Below are positions 17,500 through 27,696 of a DNA stretch of 38,300 nucleotides, piece by piece. A program made the position numbers and the translations under genes. Origin of the DNA: Lysobacteraceae bacterium (GTDB taxonomy: Bacteria > Pseudomonadota > Gammaproteobacteria > Xanthomonadales > Xanthomonadaceae); NCBI GenBank assembly GCA_031263725.1, contig JAISFF010000023.1, positions 1-38,300 of the forward strand, written 5' to 3'. Position 1 is the stretch's first letter; every line of letters starts with the position of its first letter. The notes under the pieces are model-generated. The model ran no database searches, had not been told where the DNA came from, and was given only the letters and a program-made list of their open reading frames with translations.

Positions 17500-18728
17500 G
17501 CCTGCAGCCTCTCCAGGATCAGATCGATCAATTCCTCGGCCAGGCGCGCTTTCGGCGCCTCCGAGAACGCCTTCTCGCCCTCCGGCCAGAATGCGATCAT
17601 CGCGTTGTTGTCGCTTTCGAAACCGCAACCCGGAACGCCTACCCGGTTGGCCACGATCAGATCCAGGTGCTTGTCTGCCAGTTTCTGCTTGGCATAACGG
17701 GCGACATCATCGGTCTCGGCCGCGAAGCCGACCACCAGCTTCAGGCCGGTATCTTCGCGCTTCGCGACCTCGGCCAGGATGTCCGGGGTGCGCACCAGTT
17801 CGAGTTTCAGCCCTTCACCGCCTGCGGTTTTCTTGATTTTCTGTGGCGCAATCGCGAGCGGCGCGAAATCGGCCACGGCGGCGGTGCCGACATATATGTC
17901 GGCCGGCATCGCGGCGAATACCGCCTCGCGCATCTGTCTGGCCGAACGCACGTTCATCCGCTGCACGCCGACCGGAGTATCCAGATGCACCGGCCCGGCG
18001 ATCAACGCCACTTCGGCGCCGCGCCGCGCCGCGCTGGCGGCGATGGCGAACCCCATCTTGCCGCTGCTGCGATTGCCCAGGTAACGGACCGGATCCAGAT
18101 CCTCGTATGTGGGACCGGCGGTGACCACCATGCGGACACCGGCCAGATCGCGGCCGCCGCCGTGCGTCGCGCTTCCCGATGCCAGCGCCGCCACGATCGA
18201 TTCCGGTTCGCTGAGCCGTCCCGGTCCGGACTCGCCTTCAGCCAGCAATCCATCCTCCGGCCCGATCACCCGCACGCCCCGCTGTTGCAGCAGGGCGATA
18301 TTGGCGCGCGTGGCCGGGTGCCGCCACATGCAATGGTTCATCGCCGGCGCCACCGCAATGGGAGCGGTGGTCGCCAAGCACAGTGTCGTCACCAGATCCC
18401 CGGCGAAACCATGCGCCAGCTTGGCCAGCAGATCCGCGGTCGCCGGCGCGATCAGGACCTGCTGCGCCCAGCGCGCCAGTTCGATATGCCCCATCGCCGC
18501 CTCGGCCGATTCGTCCCAGAGGCTGGTCCGCACGGTCCGTCCCGACAGCGCCTGGAAGCTCAGCGGCGCGACGAAACGCTGCGCGCCCGCCGTCATGGCC
18601 ACCTGGACTTCAGCACCGGCGGCACGCAATCGCCGCACCACTTCCAGCGCCTTGTAGGCGGCAATGCCGCCACCGACGCACAAAAGAACACGCTTGCCAT
18701 TCAAGATATCCGCTATCGAAGTACTCAC
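17496..18728 (-). CDS. coaBC: bifunctional phosphopantothenoylcysteine decarboxylase / phosphopantothenate-cysteine ligase
   Basis: A 410-residue fusion enzyme for two steps of coenzyme A synthesis. The N-terminal CoaC flavoprotein (about 1-190) has [16 protein letters not shown], the active His in GHIELARWA and PAMNHCMW. The C-terminal CoaB (about 195-410) has [26 protein letters not shown] and the lysine-rich [17 protein letters not shown], which binds CTP and the acyl-phosphate intermediate. It is the first gene of coaBC-dut-algC and is divergent from radC, with about 97 bases between starts. Confidence 0.96.
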   Translation of the reverse strand: MSTSIADILNGKRVLLCVGGGIAAYKALEVVRRLRAAGAEVQVAMTAGAQRFVAPLSFQALSGRTVRTSLWDESAEAAMGHIELARWAQQVLIAPATADLLAKLAHGFAGDLVTTLCLATTAPIAVAPAMNHCMWRHPATRANIALLQQRGVRVIGPEDGLLAEGESGPGRLSEPESIVAALASGSATHGGGRDLAGVRMVVTAGPTYEDLDPVRYLGNRSSGKMGFAIAASAARRGAEVALIAGPVHLDTPVGVQRMNVRSARQMREAVFAAMPADIYVGTAAVADFAPLAIAPQKIKKTAGGEGLKLELVRTPDILAEVAKREDTGLKLVVGFAAETDDVARYAKQKLADKHLDLIVANRVGVPGCGFESDNNAMIAFWPEGEKAFSEAPKARLAEELIDLILERLQA

Positions 18729-18825
18729 GTCGGGACTTTCCTACCTGAAGCAACGCGTTAGCTTACCGCATACGCCCATGCGACCCGATACCGGCAATGC
18801 GCTACTTGGATCAATAGTATCCGGC

Positions 18826-19500
18826 ATGAGAATCAAAGACTGGCCGGCATCCGAACGCCCCCGCGAAAAACTGCTCAATCATGGCGCCCGGCACCTGTCC
18901 GATGCCGAGCTGCTCGCCATTTTCCTGGGGTCCGGCCTGCGCGGCCGCGACGCCGTACAGATTTCGCGTGACCTGCTTCACAGGCATGGCCCGTTGCGGC
19001 AATTGCTCGATCGCAGCCCGCGGGAGCTGGCCAAGCTGCCGGCGCTGGGTCCGGCACGGGCCTGCCGCCTGGCCGCGGCGCTGGAACTGGGCAACCGCCA
19101 TCTGGCCGCCGCGCTCACCCGCGGCGACGCGATATCCGATCCGCATGTCGCCGGCCGTTACTTTTCCCAGCGCTTGCGCCATTCGCCCCACGAGATATTC
19201 GCCGCCCTGTTCCTGGATACCCGCAATCGGGCCATCGTCTTCGAGGAAATGTTCCACGGGACCGTGGACAGTACCGAGGTGCATCCGCGGGAGCTGGTAC
19301 GCCGTGCGTTGCAGCACAATGCCGCCGCGATCATCGTCGGCCACAACCACCCTTCCGGCTGCACTTTGCCCTCCGCCGCCGATCGCGCCATGACCACGCG
19401 CCTGAAGCAGGCCCTGGCCCTGGTTGACATTCACCTGCTCGATCACCTCATCGTAGGCGATGGCGATCCCGTATCACTGGCGGAACGCGGCTGGGTCTGA
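18826..19500 (+). CDS. radC: RadC family JAMM protein
   Basis: A 224-residue protein with an N-terminal UPF0758 helix-hairpin-helix region (MRIKDWPASERPREKLL, then SDAELLAIFLGSGLRG) and a C-terminal JAB1/MPN metal-binding domain. The JAMM residues are present: Glu of TEVHPREL, and HNHPSG followed by an Asp (SAADRA). The molecular role of chromosomal RadC is unsettled; the old repair assignment is doubtful and relatives occur in mobile elements. Start 18826 matches the usual family N-terminus. A perfect 18-base palindrome begins at the base after its stop. Confidence 0.93.
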   Translation: MRIKDWPASERPREKLLNHGARHLSDAELLAIFLGSGLRGRDAVQISRDLLHRHGPLRQLLDRSPRELAKLPALGPARACRLAAALELGNRHLAAALTRGDAISDPHVAGRYFSQRLRHSPHEIFAALFLDTRNRAIVFEEMFHGTVDSTEVHPRELVRRALQHNAAAIIVGHNHPSGCTLPSAADRAMTTRLKQALALVDIHLLDHLIVGDGDPVSLAERGWV

Positions 19501-19518
19501 TGCATGGGGCCCCATGCA
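19501..19518. repeat. perfect 18-bp palindrome between radC and argS
   Basis: TGCATGGGGCCCCATGCA is its own reverse complement and begins at the base after the radC TGA. As RNA it can form a 7-bp stem with a GGCC loop but lacks a T run. It could be a protein-binding operator for argS or a weak terminator. Confidence 0.6.
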
Positions 19519-19540
19519 GGAAGTCCCCGGCCGGGTCGGG

Positions 19541-19546
19541 TAAAAT
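19541..19546 (+). promoter_or_regulatory. candidate -10 box of argS
   Basis: TAAAAT, preceded by a GC-rich stretch with no recognisable -35 box, lies 35 bases before the argS GTG. Transcription starting near 19553 would leave a short leader. Confidence 0.35.
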
Positions 19547-19580
19547 CTCCGCCCACGCTTCAATTTAGACAGACATTCTC

Positions 19581-21269
19581 GTGAAACCCCTTATCAGCAC
19601 CCTGATCGCCCAGGGCATCGAAACCCTGCGCGCTAACGGCACCCTGGGCGCGAATGTCACGGTTCCGGATTTCGTTGTCGAGCGCCCGAAGACGCGCGAA
19701 CACGGCGACTTCGCCACCAATGCCGCCATGCTGCTGGCCAAGCCCGCGCGCAGCAACCCGCGCGCGCTGGCGCAGCAATTGCTGGACGTTATCCCCGCGC
19801 GCGACGACATCGTCAAGACGGAAATCGCCGGACCCGGCTTCATCAATTTCTTCCTGTCGCCGGTGGCGTTTCATCGCGAGATGGCGGCGGTGCTCAAGCA
19901 GGGCCGCGAATACGGGCGCAATCGTTCCGGCCAGCGACACAGCGCCGGCGTCGAATACGTTTCGGCCAACCCCACCGGCCCGCTGCACGTCGGCCACGGC
20001 CGCGCCGCCGCGATCGGCGACAGCTTGGCAAGGCTGCTGGCCGCCAACGGCTGGAAGGTCAAGCGCGAGTTCTACTACAACGATGCAGGCGTGCAGATCG
20101 ACAATCTGACCCGTTCGGTACAGGCGCGCGCGCGCGGCCTGACGCCGGACGACGCCAACTGGCCCGAGGACGGCTATCGCGGCGACTACATCCAGGAAGT
20201 GGCGCGCGCCTATCTGATGGGCGAGACCATCGAGGTCGAGGGCCGCCGCCTGACCGGTTCCGGCAATCCCGACGATGTCGAATCCATCCGCAACTTCGCC
20301 GTCACCTACCTGCGCAACGAGCAGAACCAGGACCTGGCCGCGTTCGGCGTGGATTTCGACATCTACTACCTGGAAAGCTCGCTGTACGCCGACGGCAAGG
20401 TCGAGGAAGCCGTCAACCGCCTGATCGAGTCCGGCCACACCTATGCGGAAGGCGGCGCACTGTGGCTGAAGTCCACCGATTATGGCGATGACAAGGACCG
20501 GGTCATGCGCAAGTCCGACGGCACCTATACCTACTTCGTGCCGGATGTCGCCTACCACCTGACCAAATGGCAGCGCGGCTACGAACGCGCGATCACCGAG
20601 CTGGGCGCCGACCATCACGGCTCCCTGGCGCGGGTGCGCGCCGGCCTGCAGGCGCTGGATGTCGGCATTCCGCAGAACTGGCCGGAATATGTGCTGCATC
20701 AGATGGTCACCGTCATGCGCAACGGCGAGGAGGTCAAGATCTCCAAGCGCGCGGGCAGCTATGTAACCCTGCGCGACCTGATCGACGAAGCCGGCCGCGA
20801 CGCCACGCGCTGGTTCCTGATCGCGCGCAAGCCGGACTCGCAGCTCGTTTTCGACATCGATCTGGCGCGCCAGCAGAACAACGAGAATCCGGTTTATTAC
20901 GTGCAGTACGCGCACGCGCGCGTCGCCAACGTGGAGCGCAGGCTGCAGGAAAGCGGATACAGCATCAACCAGACCAATGGCCTGTCGCATATGGAGCGGG
21001 TCGACAACGAAGCCTCGCAACTGCTGATGTCCGAAATCTCGCGTTGGCCGGAAGTGGTCGAGGCCGCCGGGAAGTCCCTGGAGCCACACCTCGTCGCACA
21101 GTATCTGCGCGAATTGGCCTATGCTTTCCACACTTGGTATCCCGATAACAAGATCCTGGTCGAGGATGCCGATCTGCGTGACGCCAGAATGGTCCTGGCG
21201 CTCGCTACGCGGCAGATTCTCGCCAATGGACTCGATTTGCTGGGCGTCAGCGCCCCGGAGAGGATGTAA
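19581..21269 (+). CDS. argS: arginyl-tRNA synthetase
   Basis: A 562-residue class I synthetase charging tRNA-Arg. The N-terminal Add-1 domain (about 1-115) is followed by the HIGH-type motif in [19 protein letters not shown]. The KMSKS equivalent is the degenerate [12 protein letters not shown], usual for this enzyme. The DALR anticodon-binding domain ends the protein ([14 protein letters not shown]). The start is GTG at 19581 ([14 protein letters not shown]) with no strong ribosome site; no better start is in frame. Its stop overlaps the next ATG as TAATG. Confidence 0.96.
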   Translation: MKPLISTLIAQGIETLRANGTLGANVTVPDFVVERPKTREHGDFATNAAMLLAKPARSNPRALAQQLLDVIPARDDIVKTEIAGPGFINFFLSPVAFHREMAAVLKQGREYGRNRSGQRHSAGVEYVSANPTGPLHVGHGRAAAIGDSLARLLAANGWKVKREFYYNDAGVQIDNLTRSVQARARGLTPDDANWPEDGYRGDYIQEVARAYLMGETIEVEGRRLTGSGNPDDVESIRNFAVTYLRNEQNQDLAAFGVDFDIYYLESSLYADGKVEEAVNRLIESGHTYAEGGALWLKSTDYGDDKDRVMRKSDGTYTYFVPDVAYHLTKWQRGYERAITELGADHHGSLARVRAGLQALDVGIPQNWPEYVLHQMVTVMRNGEEVKISKRAGSYVTLRDLIDEAGRDATRWFLIARKPDSQLVFDIDLARQQNNENPVYYVQYAHARVANVERRLQESGYSINQTNGLSHMERVDNEASQLLMSEISRWPEVVEAAGKSLEPHLVAQYLRELAYAFHTWYPDNKILVEDADLRDARMVLALATRQILANGLDLLGVSAPERM

Positions 21270-22060
21270 TGGCAGCAAAGAACAGCAAGCGCCAGGCCCG
21301 GCGCACCTCCGGCGGCAGCCTGCCCGGTTGGGCCTGGCTGGTGATCGGCATGGTCCTGGGCGTGATCCTGTTCCTGCTTGCTTCCGGCATGTTCCAGAAG
21401 GACGGCGACGGTTTCGCGCGCTTCGGGCCGACGCCGAACCCCAACGCGCAACCGGTCCAGCTCAACAATCCCGGCGTCGATTCGATCGAAGGCGAAATGC
21501 CGCCGCCCGCTGGCGCCGCCGGCGGGACCCCGGACATCTCCGCCTCTTCTTCTGCGAACGATGAACCGAAATACGATTTCTATATCCTGCTGCCCGGCCG
21601 CGAGGTACCGATGTCGGACGCGGAAATCGCCGCGACCGCACGCGCCGAGGAAGAGCGCCGCGCACGCGCCGCCCTGACCCAGACACCGGTGAACAGCCTG
21701 CCCGCGCCGCTGCCGGAATCGGGCGCGTCCGCGCCGCAGACGGTGGCGACCACCACCGGAACGACTCCCGCGGCAACGACCGCGCCAGCCGTTGGCGCTT
21801 CGCTGGCGGCCGCCAGCGCCGAAACGGACATGCGCTACATCCTGCAGGCCGGCTCGTTCGGAAACGTCACGGACGCGGAAGCGACCAAGGCACGCGTCGC
21901 ATTGCTCGGGCTCAGCGCGCGCGTCGAATCGGCCGAGATCAGCGGCAAGACGGTTTACCGTGTCCGCACGGGACCCTACGGCAGCGCCGGCGAACTGTCC
22001 GAGGCCAAGCAGAAGCTCAGCAATGGCGGTCTGCCGGCGCTGGCGATCCGGTCGCAATAA
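21269..22060 (+). CDS. SPOR-domain membrane protein (FtsN-like architecture)
   Basis: A 263-residue single-pass protein: a basic N-terminus ([16 protein letters not shown]), one membrane helix (21-42), a long Pro/Ala/Thr-rich periplasmic stretch, and a C-terminal SPOR domain (about 188-262, from RYILQAGSFGNVTDAEATKA to GGLPALAIRSQ). SPOR domains bind glycan strands lacking stem peptides at the division septum, so a role in division or septal wall remodelling is likely; FtsN shares this layout but the match is architectural. GGAGAGG precedes the ATG, which overlaps the argS stop, so translation is coupled. The argS-SPOR pair recurs in gammaproteobacteria. Confidence 0.88.
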   Translation: MAAKNSKRQARRTSGGSLPGWAWLVIGMVLGVILFLLASGMFQKDGDGFARFGPTPNPNAQPVQLNNPGVDSIEGEMPPPAGAAGGTPDISASSSANDEPKYDFYILLPGREVPMSDAEIAATARAEEERRARAALTQTPVNSLPAPLPESGASAPQTVATTTGTTPAATTAPAVGASLAAASAETDMRYILQAGSFGNVTDAEATKARVALLGLSARVESAEISGKTVYRVRTGPYGSAGELSEAKQKLSNGGLPALAIRSQ

Positions 22061-22130
22061 GAGCGACAAGCGGTTCAGCGGACCCGCCACACGTCATGCC
22101 TCTCCCAGTGGCCAAACGCGGGCCCGCGCC

Positions 22131-22149
22131 CGCCCGCTCCAGGCGGGCG
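22131..22149. terminator. GC-rich hairpin after the SPOR gene
   Basis: CGCCCGC (22131-22137) pairs with GCGGGCG (22143-22149) around TCCAG. It lies 70 bases past the stop and ahead of ydfG, without a T run. It may be a weak Rho-assisted terminator. Confidence 0.3.
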
Positions 22150-22232
22150 TCGCCGGAAACCGAGGCCGCTGTGCCAGCCACCGACCGGCGCGATAATGAG
22201 GACCTTTCCATTCCCGCTCCAGGAGCGCGATC

Positions 22233-22985
22233 ATGACCAGAACCGCCCTGATTACCGGCGCCACTTCCGGCTTTGGCGCCGCTGCCGTAAAACGTTTCGT
22301 CAGCGCGGGTTGGCGCGTGATCGCCACCGGCCGGCGGCGCGAACGCTTGCAGGTTCTGATCGATGAACTCGGCGCCGGCAAGGTTCATCCCGCAGTATTC
22401 GACATCCGCGATGCGGCAGCGATGGAAGCGGCGCTGGCGGCGCTACCGACAACGTTTCGCGATATCGATCTGCTGGTCAACAATGCCGGCCTGGCGCTCG
22501 GCACCGCTCCCGCGCAGGACGCCAGCCTGGAAGACTGGCAGACCATGATCGCCACCAATGTCACCGCGCTGGTGACACTGACCCGCCGCCTGCTGCCCGG
22601 CCTGGTCCGGCGCAAGGGCGCGATCATCAACATCAGTTCGGTGGCATCGACCTATCCCTACACCGGCGGCAACGTTTATGCAGGCACCAAGGCCTTCGTC
22701 AAGCAGTTCTCGCTGGGTTTGCGCGCCGACCTGCATGGCACCGGCGTACGCGTCACTTCGATCGAGCCCGGCATGGCCGAAACCGAATTCACCCTGGTCC
22801 GCACGCATGGCGACCAGGCCGCCTCCGACAAGCTATATCAAGGCGTCGATCCCATGACCGCCGAGGACATCGCCGGGACAATCTTCTGGGTCGCGACGCT
22901 GCCGCCGCACCTCAACATCAATCGGCTGGAGCTGATGCCGGTGAACCAGTCTTTCGCCGGTTTCCAGGTGAACCGCGCAAGCTGA
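22233..22985 (+). CDS. ydfG: YdfG-type short-chain dehydrogenase (3-hydroxy acid / malonic semialdehyde reductase)
   Basis: A 250-residue SDR that in E. coli (YdfG) oxidises 3-hydroxy acids and L-allo-threonine and reduces malonic semialdehyde with NADP. The cofactor motif is TGATSGFG (9-16) with ATGRRRERL downstream, basic residues that favour NADP. The catalytic triad is S136 (INISSVAS), Y149 and K153 (YAGTK), after NNAGLALG. The C-terminus NRLELMPVNQSFAGFQVNR closely follows the E. coli protein. A GGAG lies before the ATG. It stands alone, converging on proC. Substrate preference cannot be read from sequence. Confidence 0.88.
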   Translation: MTRTALITGATSGFGAAAVKRFVSAGWRVIATGRRRERLQVLIDELGAGKVHPAVFDIRDAAAMEAALAALPTTFRDIDLLVNNAGLALGTAPAQDASLEDWQTMIATNVTALVTLTRRLLPGLVRRKGAIINISSVASTYPYTGGNVYAGTKAFVKQFSLGLRADLHGTGVRVTSIEPGMAETEFTLVRTHGDQAASDKLYQGVDPMTAEDIAGTIFWVATLPPHLNINRLELMPVNQSFAGFQVNRAS

Positions 22986-23005
22986 TCCGTTCGCGCCGTA
23001 TGAAA

Positions 23006-23028
23006 CGGGGAACGGGACCGGCGTTCCC
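23006..23028. terminator. bidirectional hairpin between ydfG and proC
   Basis: GGGGAACG (23006-23013) pairs perfectly with CGTTCCCC (23021-23028) around a seven-base GGACCGG loop, in the 60-base gap between converging genes. It has no T run but its position supports shared termination. Confidence 0.5.
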
Positions 23029-23045
23029 CATCCATCGACGCTGTC

Positions 23046-23867
23046 TCAGAACAGCTTTTCCATTTCCCCGGCGCGCACGACTGCGGCCTGCATCGCCGCT
23101 GCGACGATCCCGGGCAACCCGCTGTCGCCGAATACCTTCAGCGCCGCCGCCGTGGTACCGCCCTTCGATGTCACCTGTGCGCGCAAAGCGCCGATATCCA
23201 GATCCGGATTGGCTGCCACCATCGCCGCCGCGCCGGCCGCGGACTGCTGCACCAGCATGCGCGCCGTGGCCCGATCGAACCCGAGCCGTTGCGCCTCCTG
23301 CTGCATCGCCTCCATGAACAGGAAGAAATAGGCCGGCGCACTGCCCGCCGCCGCGATCACCGCGTTGATGCCGTCTTCCCGGTCGACCCAGCACACCTTG
23401 CCTGCCGCGCTCATCAGGTTGGCGGCGAAACGGCGATCCGCCTGCCCGACGCGATCGGGCGCATACAGTCCGCTCATCCCCCGGCCTACCATCGAGGGCG
23501 TGTTCGGCATCACCCGGATGATGTTCACGTCCTCGCCGAGCAACTCCTGGAAGCGTTCGACACGCACGCCGGCGGCAATCGAGAGCACCAGTTTGCGGCT
23601 CCAGTCCGTCGCCGGCCGCAGCGCCGCGCAGACTTCCGCCATGATCTGCGGCTTCACCGCCAATACGACGACATCGGCCCAGGCCGCCTGGGCGGCATTG
23701 TCGCCGCTGCTGATGACGCCGTGGCGCTGCGCGAGCGCATCGCGATGGGTTCCCGAGGGAGCGCACACGCTGATGCGATCCGCCGGATATCCCCCGGACA
23801 CGAGTCCGGCAATGATGGCCGCCGCCATGTTGCCGGCGCCGATGAATGCGATTTTCCGATGTTCCAT
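23046..23867 (-). CDS. proC: pyrroline-5-carboxylate reductase
   Basis: A 273-residue NAD(P)H enzyme making proline in its last step. The N-terminal Rossmann fold has IAFIGAGNMAAAIIAGL; the middle has VVLAVKPQ and IRVMPNTPSMVGRGM; the C-terminal dimer domain carries the ProC signature, including SAPAYFFLFMEAM and QVTSKGGTTAAAL. The ATG at 23867 (MEHRKIAF) is preferred to the TTG six bases upstream. It converges on ydfG. A YggS-type PLP protein often found before proC is not here. Confidence 0.95.
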   Translation of the reverse strand: MEHRKIAFIGAGNMAAAIIAGLVSGGYPADRISVCAPSGTHRDALAQRHGVISSGDNAAQAAWADVVVLAVKPQIMAEVCAALRPATDWSRKLVLSIAAGVRVERFQELLGEDVNIIRVMPNTPSMVGRGMSGLYAPDRVGQADRRFAANLMSAAGKVCWVDREDGINAVIAAAGSAPAYFFLFMEAMQQEAQRLGFDRATARMLVQQSAAGAAAMVAANPDLDIGALRAQVTSKGGTTAAALKVFGDSGLPGIVAAAMQAAVVRAGEMEKLF

Positions 23868-23993
23868 TCTCAATTCAACCTGTGTTTTCCAGCGTTATTC
23901 GAACGACCCGTCTTTCCGCGATCCGCGCCTGCACGCCACCCGCATCCGATCGGAGTCCATGCGTGAATGCGAGCGCCATCGGCGCCGTCCGCT

Positions 23994-25244
23994 TCAGCCC
24001 TGCTCCGGTTCCGCGGCGCGCCAGCTCATCCGCTCCCGCGCGATCGCCGCGATCCGGGCGCGTTGCAGCGCCGCGCCGATCGCCGGGCCTTGCAGATGCG
24101 GATTCCGGATGTCCTTCACCGTGACCGCCGAAGCGGCCGCGTGCAGCTTCCGCAATTGCCATCCCTGCGGATACCCGGCGTCCTCGCTGCCCAGACGGCC
24201 ACGCTTGTCCGCCTCGCAGGCCAAGGCCATCCGCGCGATCCGCTGCGGCTTGCGCAAGCCATCGCAACGCGCGATCAGAGCGTACACCGTGCGATCGCGC
24301 AGCTCCGCCAGCCGATGCACATTGAGGTGTTCGCGGCAGACGATCTTCGCCAGTTGCCGGTGTTCGGCCGGAATCCTCAGCCGCTGGCACAGCGCATGCA
24401 GTGGCTCCAGTCCCGCATGTTCATGGCCGACATGACGCGGCCATTGCTCCCTGGGAGTCAGCGCCTTGCCCAGATCGTGGGTCAATGCGGCAAAACCGAC
24501 CAGGTCGTCGCCCGGGGCCAGGCGCGCAGCCATGTCGCTGACCAGTTCCTGATGCCGTCCGCTATCGATTTCCGGATGGTATTCAGCACGCTGCGGCACG
24601 CCATACAGCGCTTCCAGTTCCGGCAGAACCCGCGCCAGTGCATCCGCCGCGTGCAACGTGCGCAGGAACGCCGAGGGCATCGGTTCGGTCAGCGCCCGCC
24701 GCAATTCCTGCCAGACGCGCTCGGGCGTCAGCGCCTCGAGTTCGCCGCTGGCGGCGATCCCGCGCATCAGCGCCATCGTCTCCGGCGCGACCGTGAAGCC
24801 CAGCGGGGCGAAACGCGCCATGAAGCGCGCGGCCCGCAATACCCGCAACGGGTCCTCGACGAAGGCCGGGCCGACATGCCGCAACAACCGCGCCCGCAGG
24901 TCGCTTGCGCCTCCGAATGGATCGATCAGCGCGCCTTCCGCATCCTGCGCCATCGCGTTGATGGTGAAGTCGCGGCGCGAAAGGTCTTCCTCCAGCGTCA
25001 CCGCGGGATCGGCATCGACGACGAATCCGCGATAACCGCGTCCCGATTTGCGCTCGGTGCGCGCCAGCGCGTATTCCTCTCCGGTTCGCGGATGCAGGAA
25101 TACCGGAAAATCCCTGCCCACGGCCTTGTAACCGAGCGCCAGCATCTGTTCGGGCGTCGCGCCGACCACGACCCAATCGCGATCGCCGGGCGGCTTGCCC
25201 AGCAACCCGTCACGCACCGCGCCACCGACCAGACAGATGTCCAT
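23994..25244 (-). CDS. cca: multifunctional CCA tRNA nucleotidyltransferase
   Basis: A 416-residue class II nucleotidyltransferase that adds or repairs the 3' CCA of tRNAs. Order of parts: [13 protein letters not shown] (nucleotide-binding loop), DRDWVVVG with the two metal Asp residues, [11 protein letters not shown], then [15 protein letters not shown] and the ERVWQEL template segment. The C-terminal HD domain ([20 protein letters not shown]) is the phosphohydrolase part, so this is the long gammaproteobacterial form of about 412 residues. It ends 126 bases before proC starts and lies downstream of gltD on the same strand. Confidence 0.95.
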   Translation of the reverse strand: MDICLVGGAVRDGLLGKPPGDRDWVVVGATPEQMLALGYKAVGRDFPVFLHPRTGEEYALARTERKSGRGYRGFVVDADPAVTLEEDLSRRDFTINAMAQDAEGALIDPFGGASDLRARLLRHVGPAFVEDPLRVLRAARFMARFAPLGFTVAPETMALMRGIAASGELEALTPERVWQELRRALTEPMPSAFLRTLHAADALARVLPELEALYGVPQRAEYHPEIDSGRHQELVSDMAARLAPGDDLVGFAALTHDLGKALTPREQWPRHVGHEHAGLEPLHALCQRLRIPAEHRQLAKIVCREHLNVHRLAELRDRTVYALIARCDGLRKPQRIARMALACEADKRGRLGSEDAGYPQGWQLRKLHAAASAVTVKDIRNPHLQGPAIGAALQRARIAAIARERMSWRAAEPEQG

Positions 25245-25348
25245 CGCCGCATGATGCCCGATACCGGCGTGATCTGTCTTTCATTCCCTGGGGAACGCTT
25301 TTCGACATGTGCGAATGAAGGCGTCCGGCAAATCCGTCGCGCAACCGC

Positions 25349-25366
25349 CGCAGGACGAATCCTGCG
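25349..25366. repeat. hairpin in the gltD-cca gap
   Basis: CGCAGGA (25349-25355) pairs with TCCTGCG (25360-25366) around a CGAA tetraloop. It lies between the gltD stop and the cca start and could help end gltD transcription; no T run follows. Confidence 0.4.
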
Positions 25367-25412
25367 CACCACGCATCGCGCGGCAACGATTCCACCTCAT
25401 CATGATCCCGGC

Positions 25413-25458
25413 CGCTGCCGGGGGCCGGGGCACCGACGCGGCACCGCATCCGGCAGCG
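25413..25458. repeat. long-loop inverted repeat just past gltD
   Basis: CGCTGCCGG (25413-25421) is a perfect 9-bp match to CCGGCAGCG (25450-25458) with 28 bases between. It starts 22 bases past the gltD stop and is a candidate 3' end structure of the glt operon. Confidence 0.4.
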
Positions 25459-25479
25459 AAGCCCGGGCAGGTGCTGCCG

Positions 25480-26937
<1,458 letters not shown>

Positions 26938-26990
26938 TCAGCGCTGAAGAATGGGGAGAAGGATGCGAAGCGGCCGGTGGATCGCCATCT

Positions 26991-27629
26991 TCATGACGGC
27001 CAGCTCCGGATGGCGCCGCTGCTCGGCACGCTGGCGAACACCGGCAAGGCTTCGACCTGGCGCACGAATCCGGCCAGGCGCGGAAACGATGCGGCGGCGA
27101 CGCTGTCGGGCATCACCAGATGCGCGAACGTCCAGGATGCGGCCAGCGTGATGCCGGCCAGTCCGACGCGGTCATTGGCGACGGACGGCGGATGCCGTTC
27201 CATTGCCGCCTCCAGTTCCGTGCAGGCGGCAATCACCTGCGTCGCCGAACGCGCGATCAACGGCAGATAGCGTTTGTCTTCCGGGCGCCGTTTCTGTTCG
27301 TAGGCGATCTGCGCGGCCTTTTCGCAAACGGCCAACGCCAAACCGATGATGCGCAATGCATGCGCGCGATCAGGCGCATCCGCAGGCAACAACCGCCGTT
27401 CGGGTTTCGCTTGCGATTCGAAATAATCGAGGATCAATCCGGAGTCGATCAGCTTCTGTCCGTCGTCCAGCACCAATGTCGGCGCCTTGAGCACAGGATT
27501 GATCTGCGCGAACGCATCGCGGTCGTCGAACGGCGACAGCGAGCGGTGTTCAAACGCCACGCCATAACGCCGCAGCGCGATGGCGGTGCGGCGCACGTAG
27601 GGGGAAAACAGGGTTCCGATCAATTGCAT
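26991..27629 (-). CDS. glutathione S-transferase family protein
   Basis: A 212-residue protein with the two-domain GST fold. The thioredoxin-like N-terminus has SPYVRRTAIALRRYGVAFEH, where Ser8 is the likely glutathione-activating residue, the cis-Pro loop KAPTLVL, and LIDSGLILDYFE with the glutathione-binding Asp-Ser. The all-helical C-terminal domain spans about 90-205. It is inserted between gltB (67 bases upstream) and gltD (59 bases downstream) on the same strand, so it is probably in the glutamate synthase transcript. Substrate unknown; many bacterial GSTs of this type act in stress or aromatic metabolism. Confidence 0.85.
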   Translation of the reverse strand: MQLIGTLFSPYVRRTAIALRRYGVAFEHRSLSPFDDRDAFAQINPVLKAPTLVLDDGQKLIDSGLILDYFESQAKPERRLLPADAPDRAHALRIIGLALAVCEKAAQIAYEQKRRPEDKRYLPLIARSATQVIAACTELEAAMERHPPSVANDRVGLAGITLAASWTFAHLVMPDSVAAASFPRLAGFVRQVEALPVFASVPSSGAIRSWPS

Positions 27630-27696
27630 GGCGGCCTCGGCTCGAAGAACGGGAGAAAGACGAGAGCCGGTCCCTGGCTGCTTCCCCCAACGGTGG

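Noticed and set aside
18826..19500. RadC as an anti-restriction or mobile-element protein
   Set aside because: It sits in the conserved coaBC-radC-argS chromosomal context with core-like composition, so it is the housekeeping copy.
19560..21278. A 572-codon open frame antisense to argS
   Set aside because: A shadow of argS: Val/Gly/Asp-rich mirror composition without motifs.
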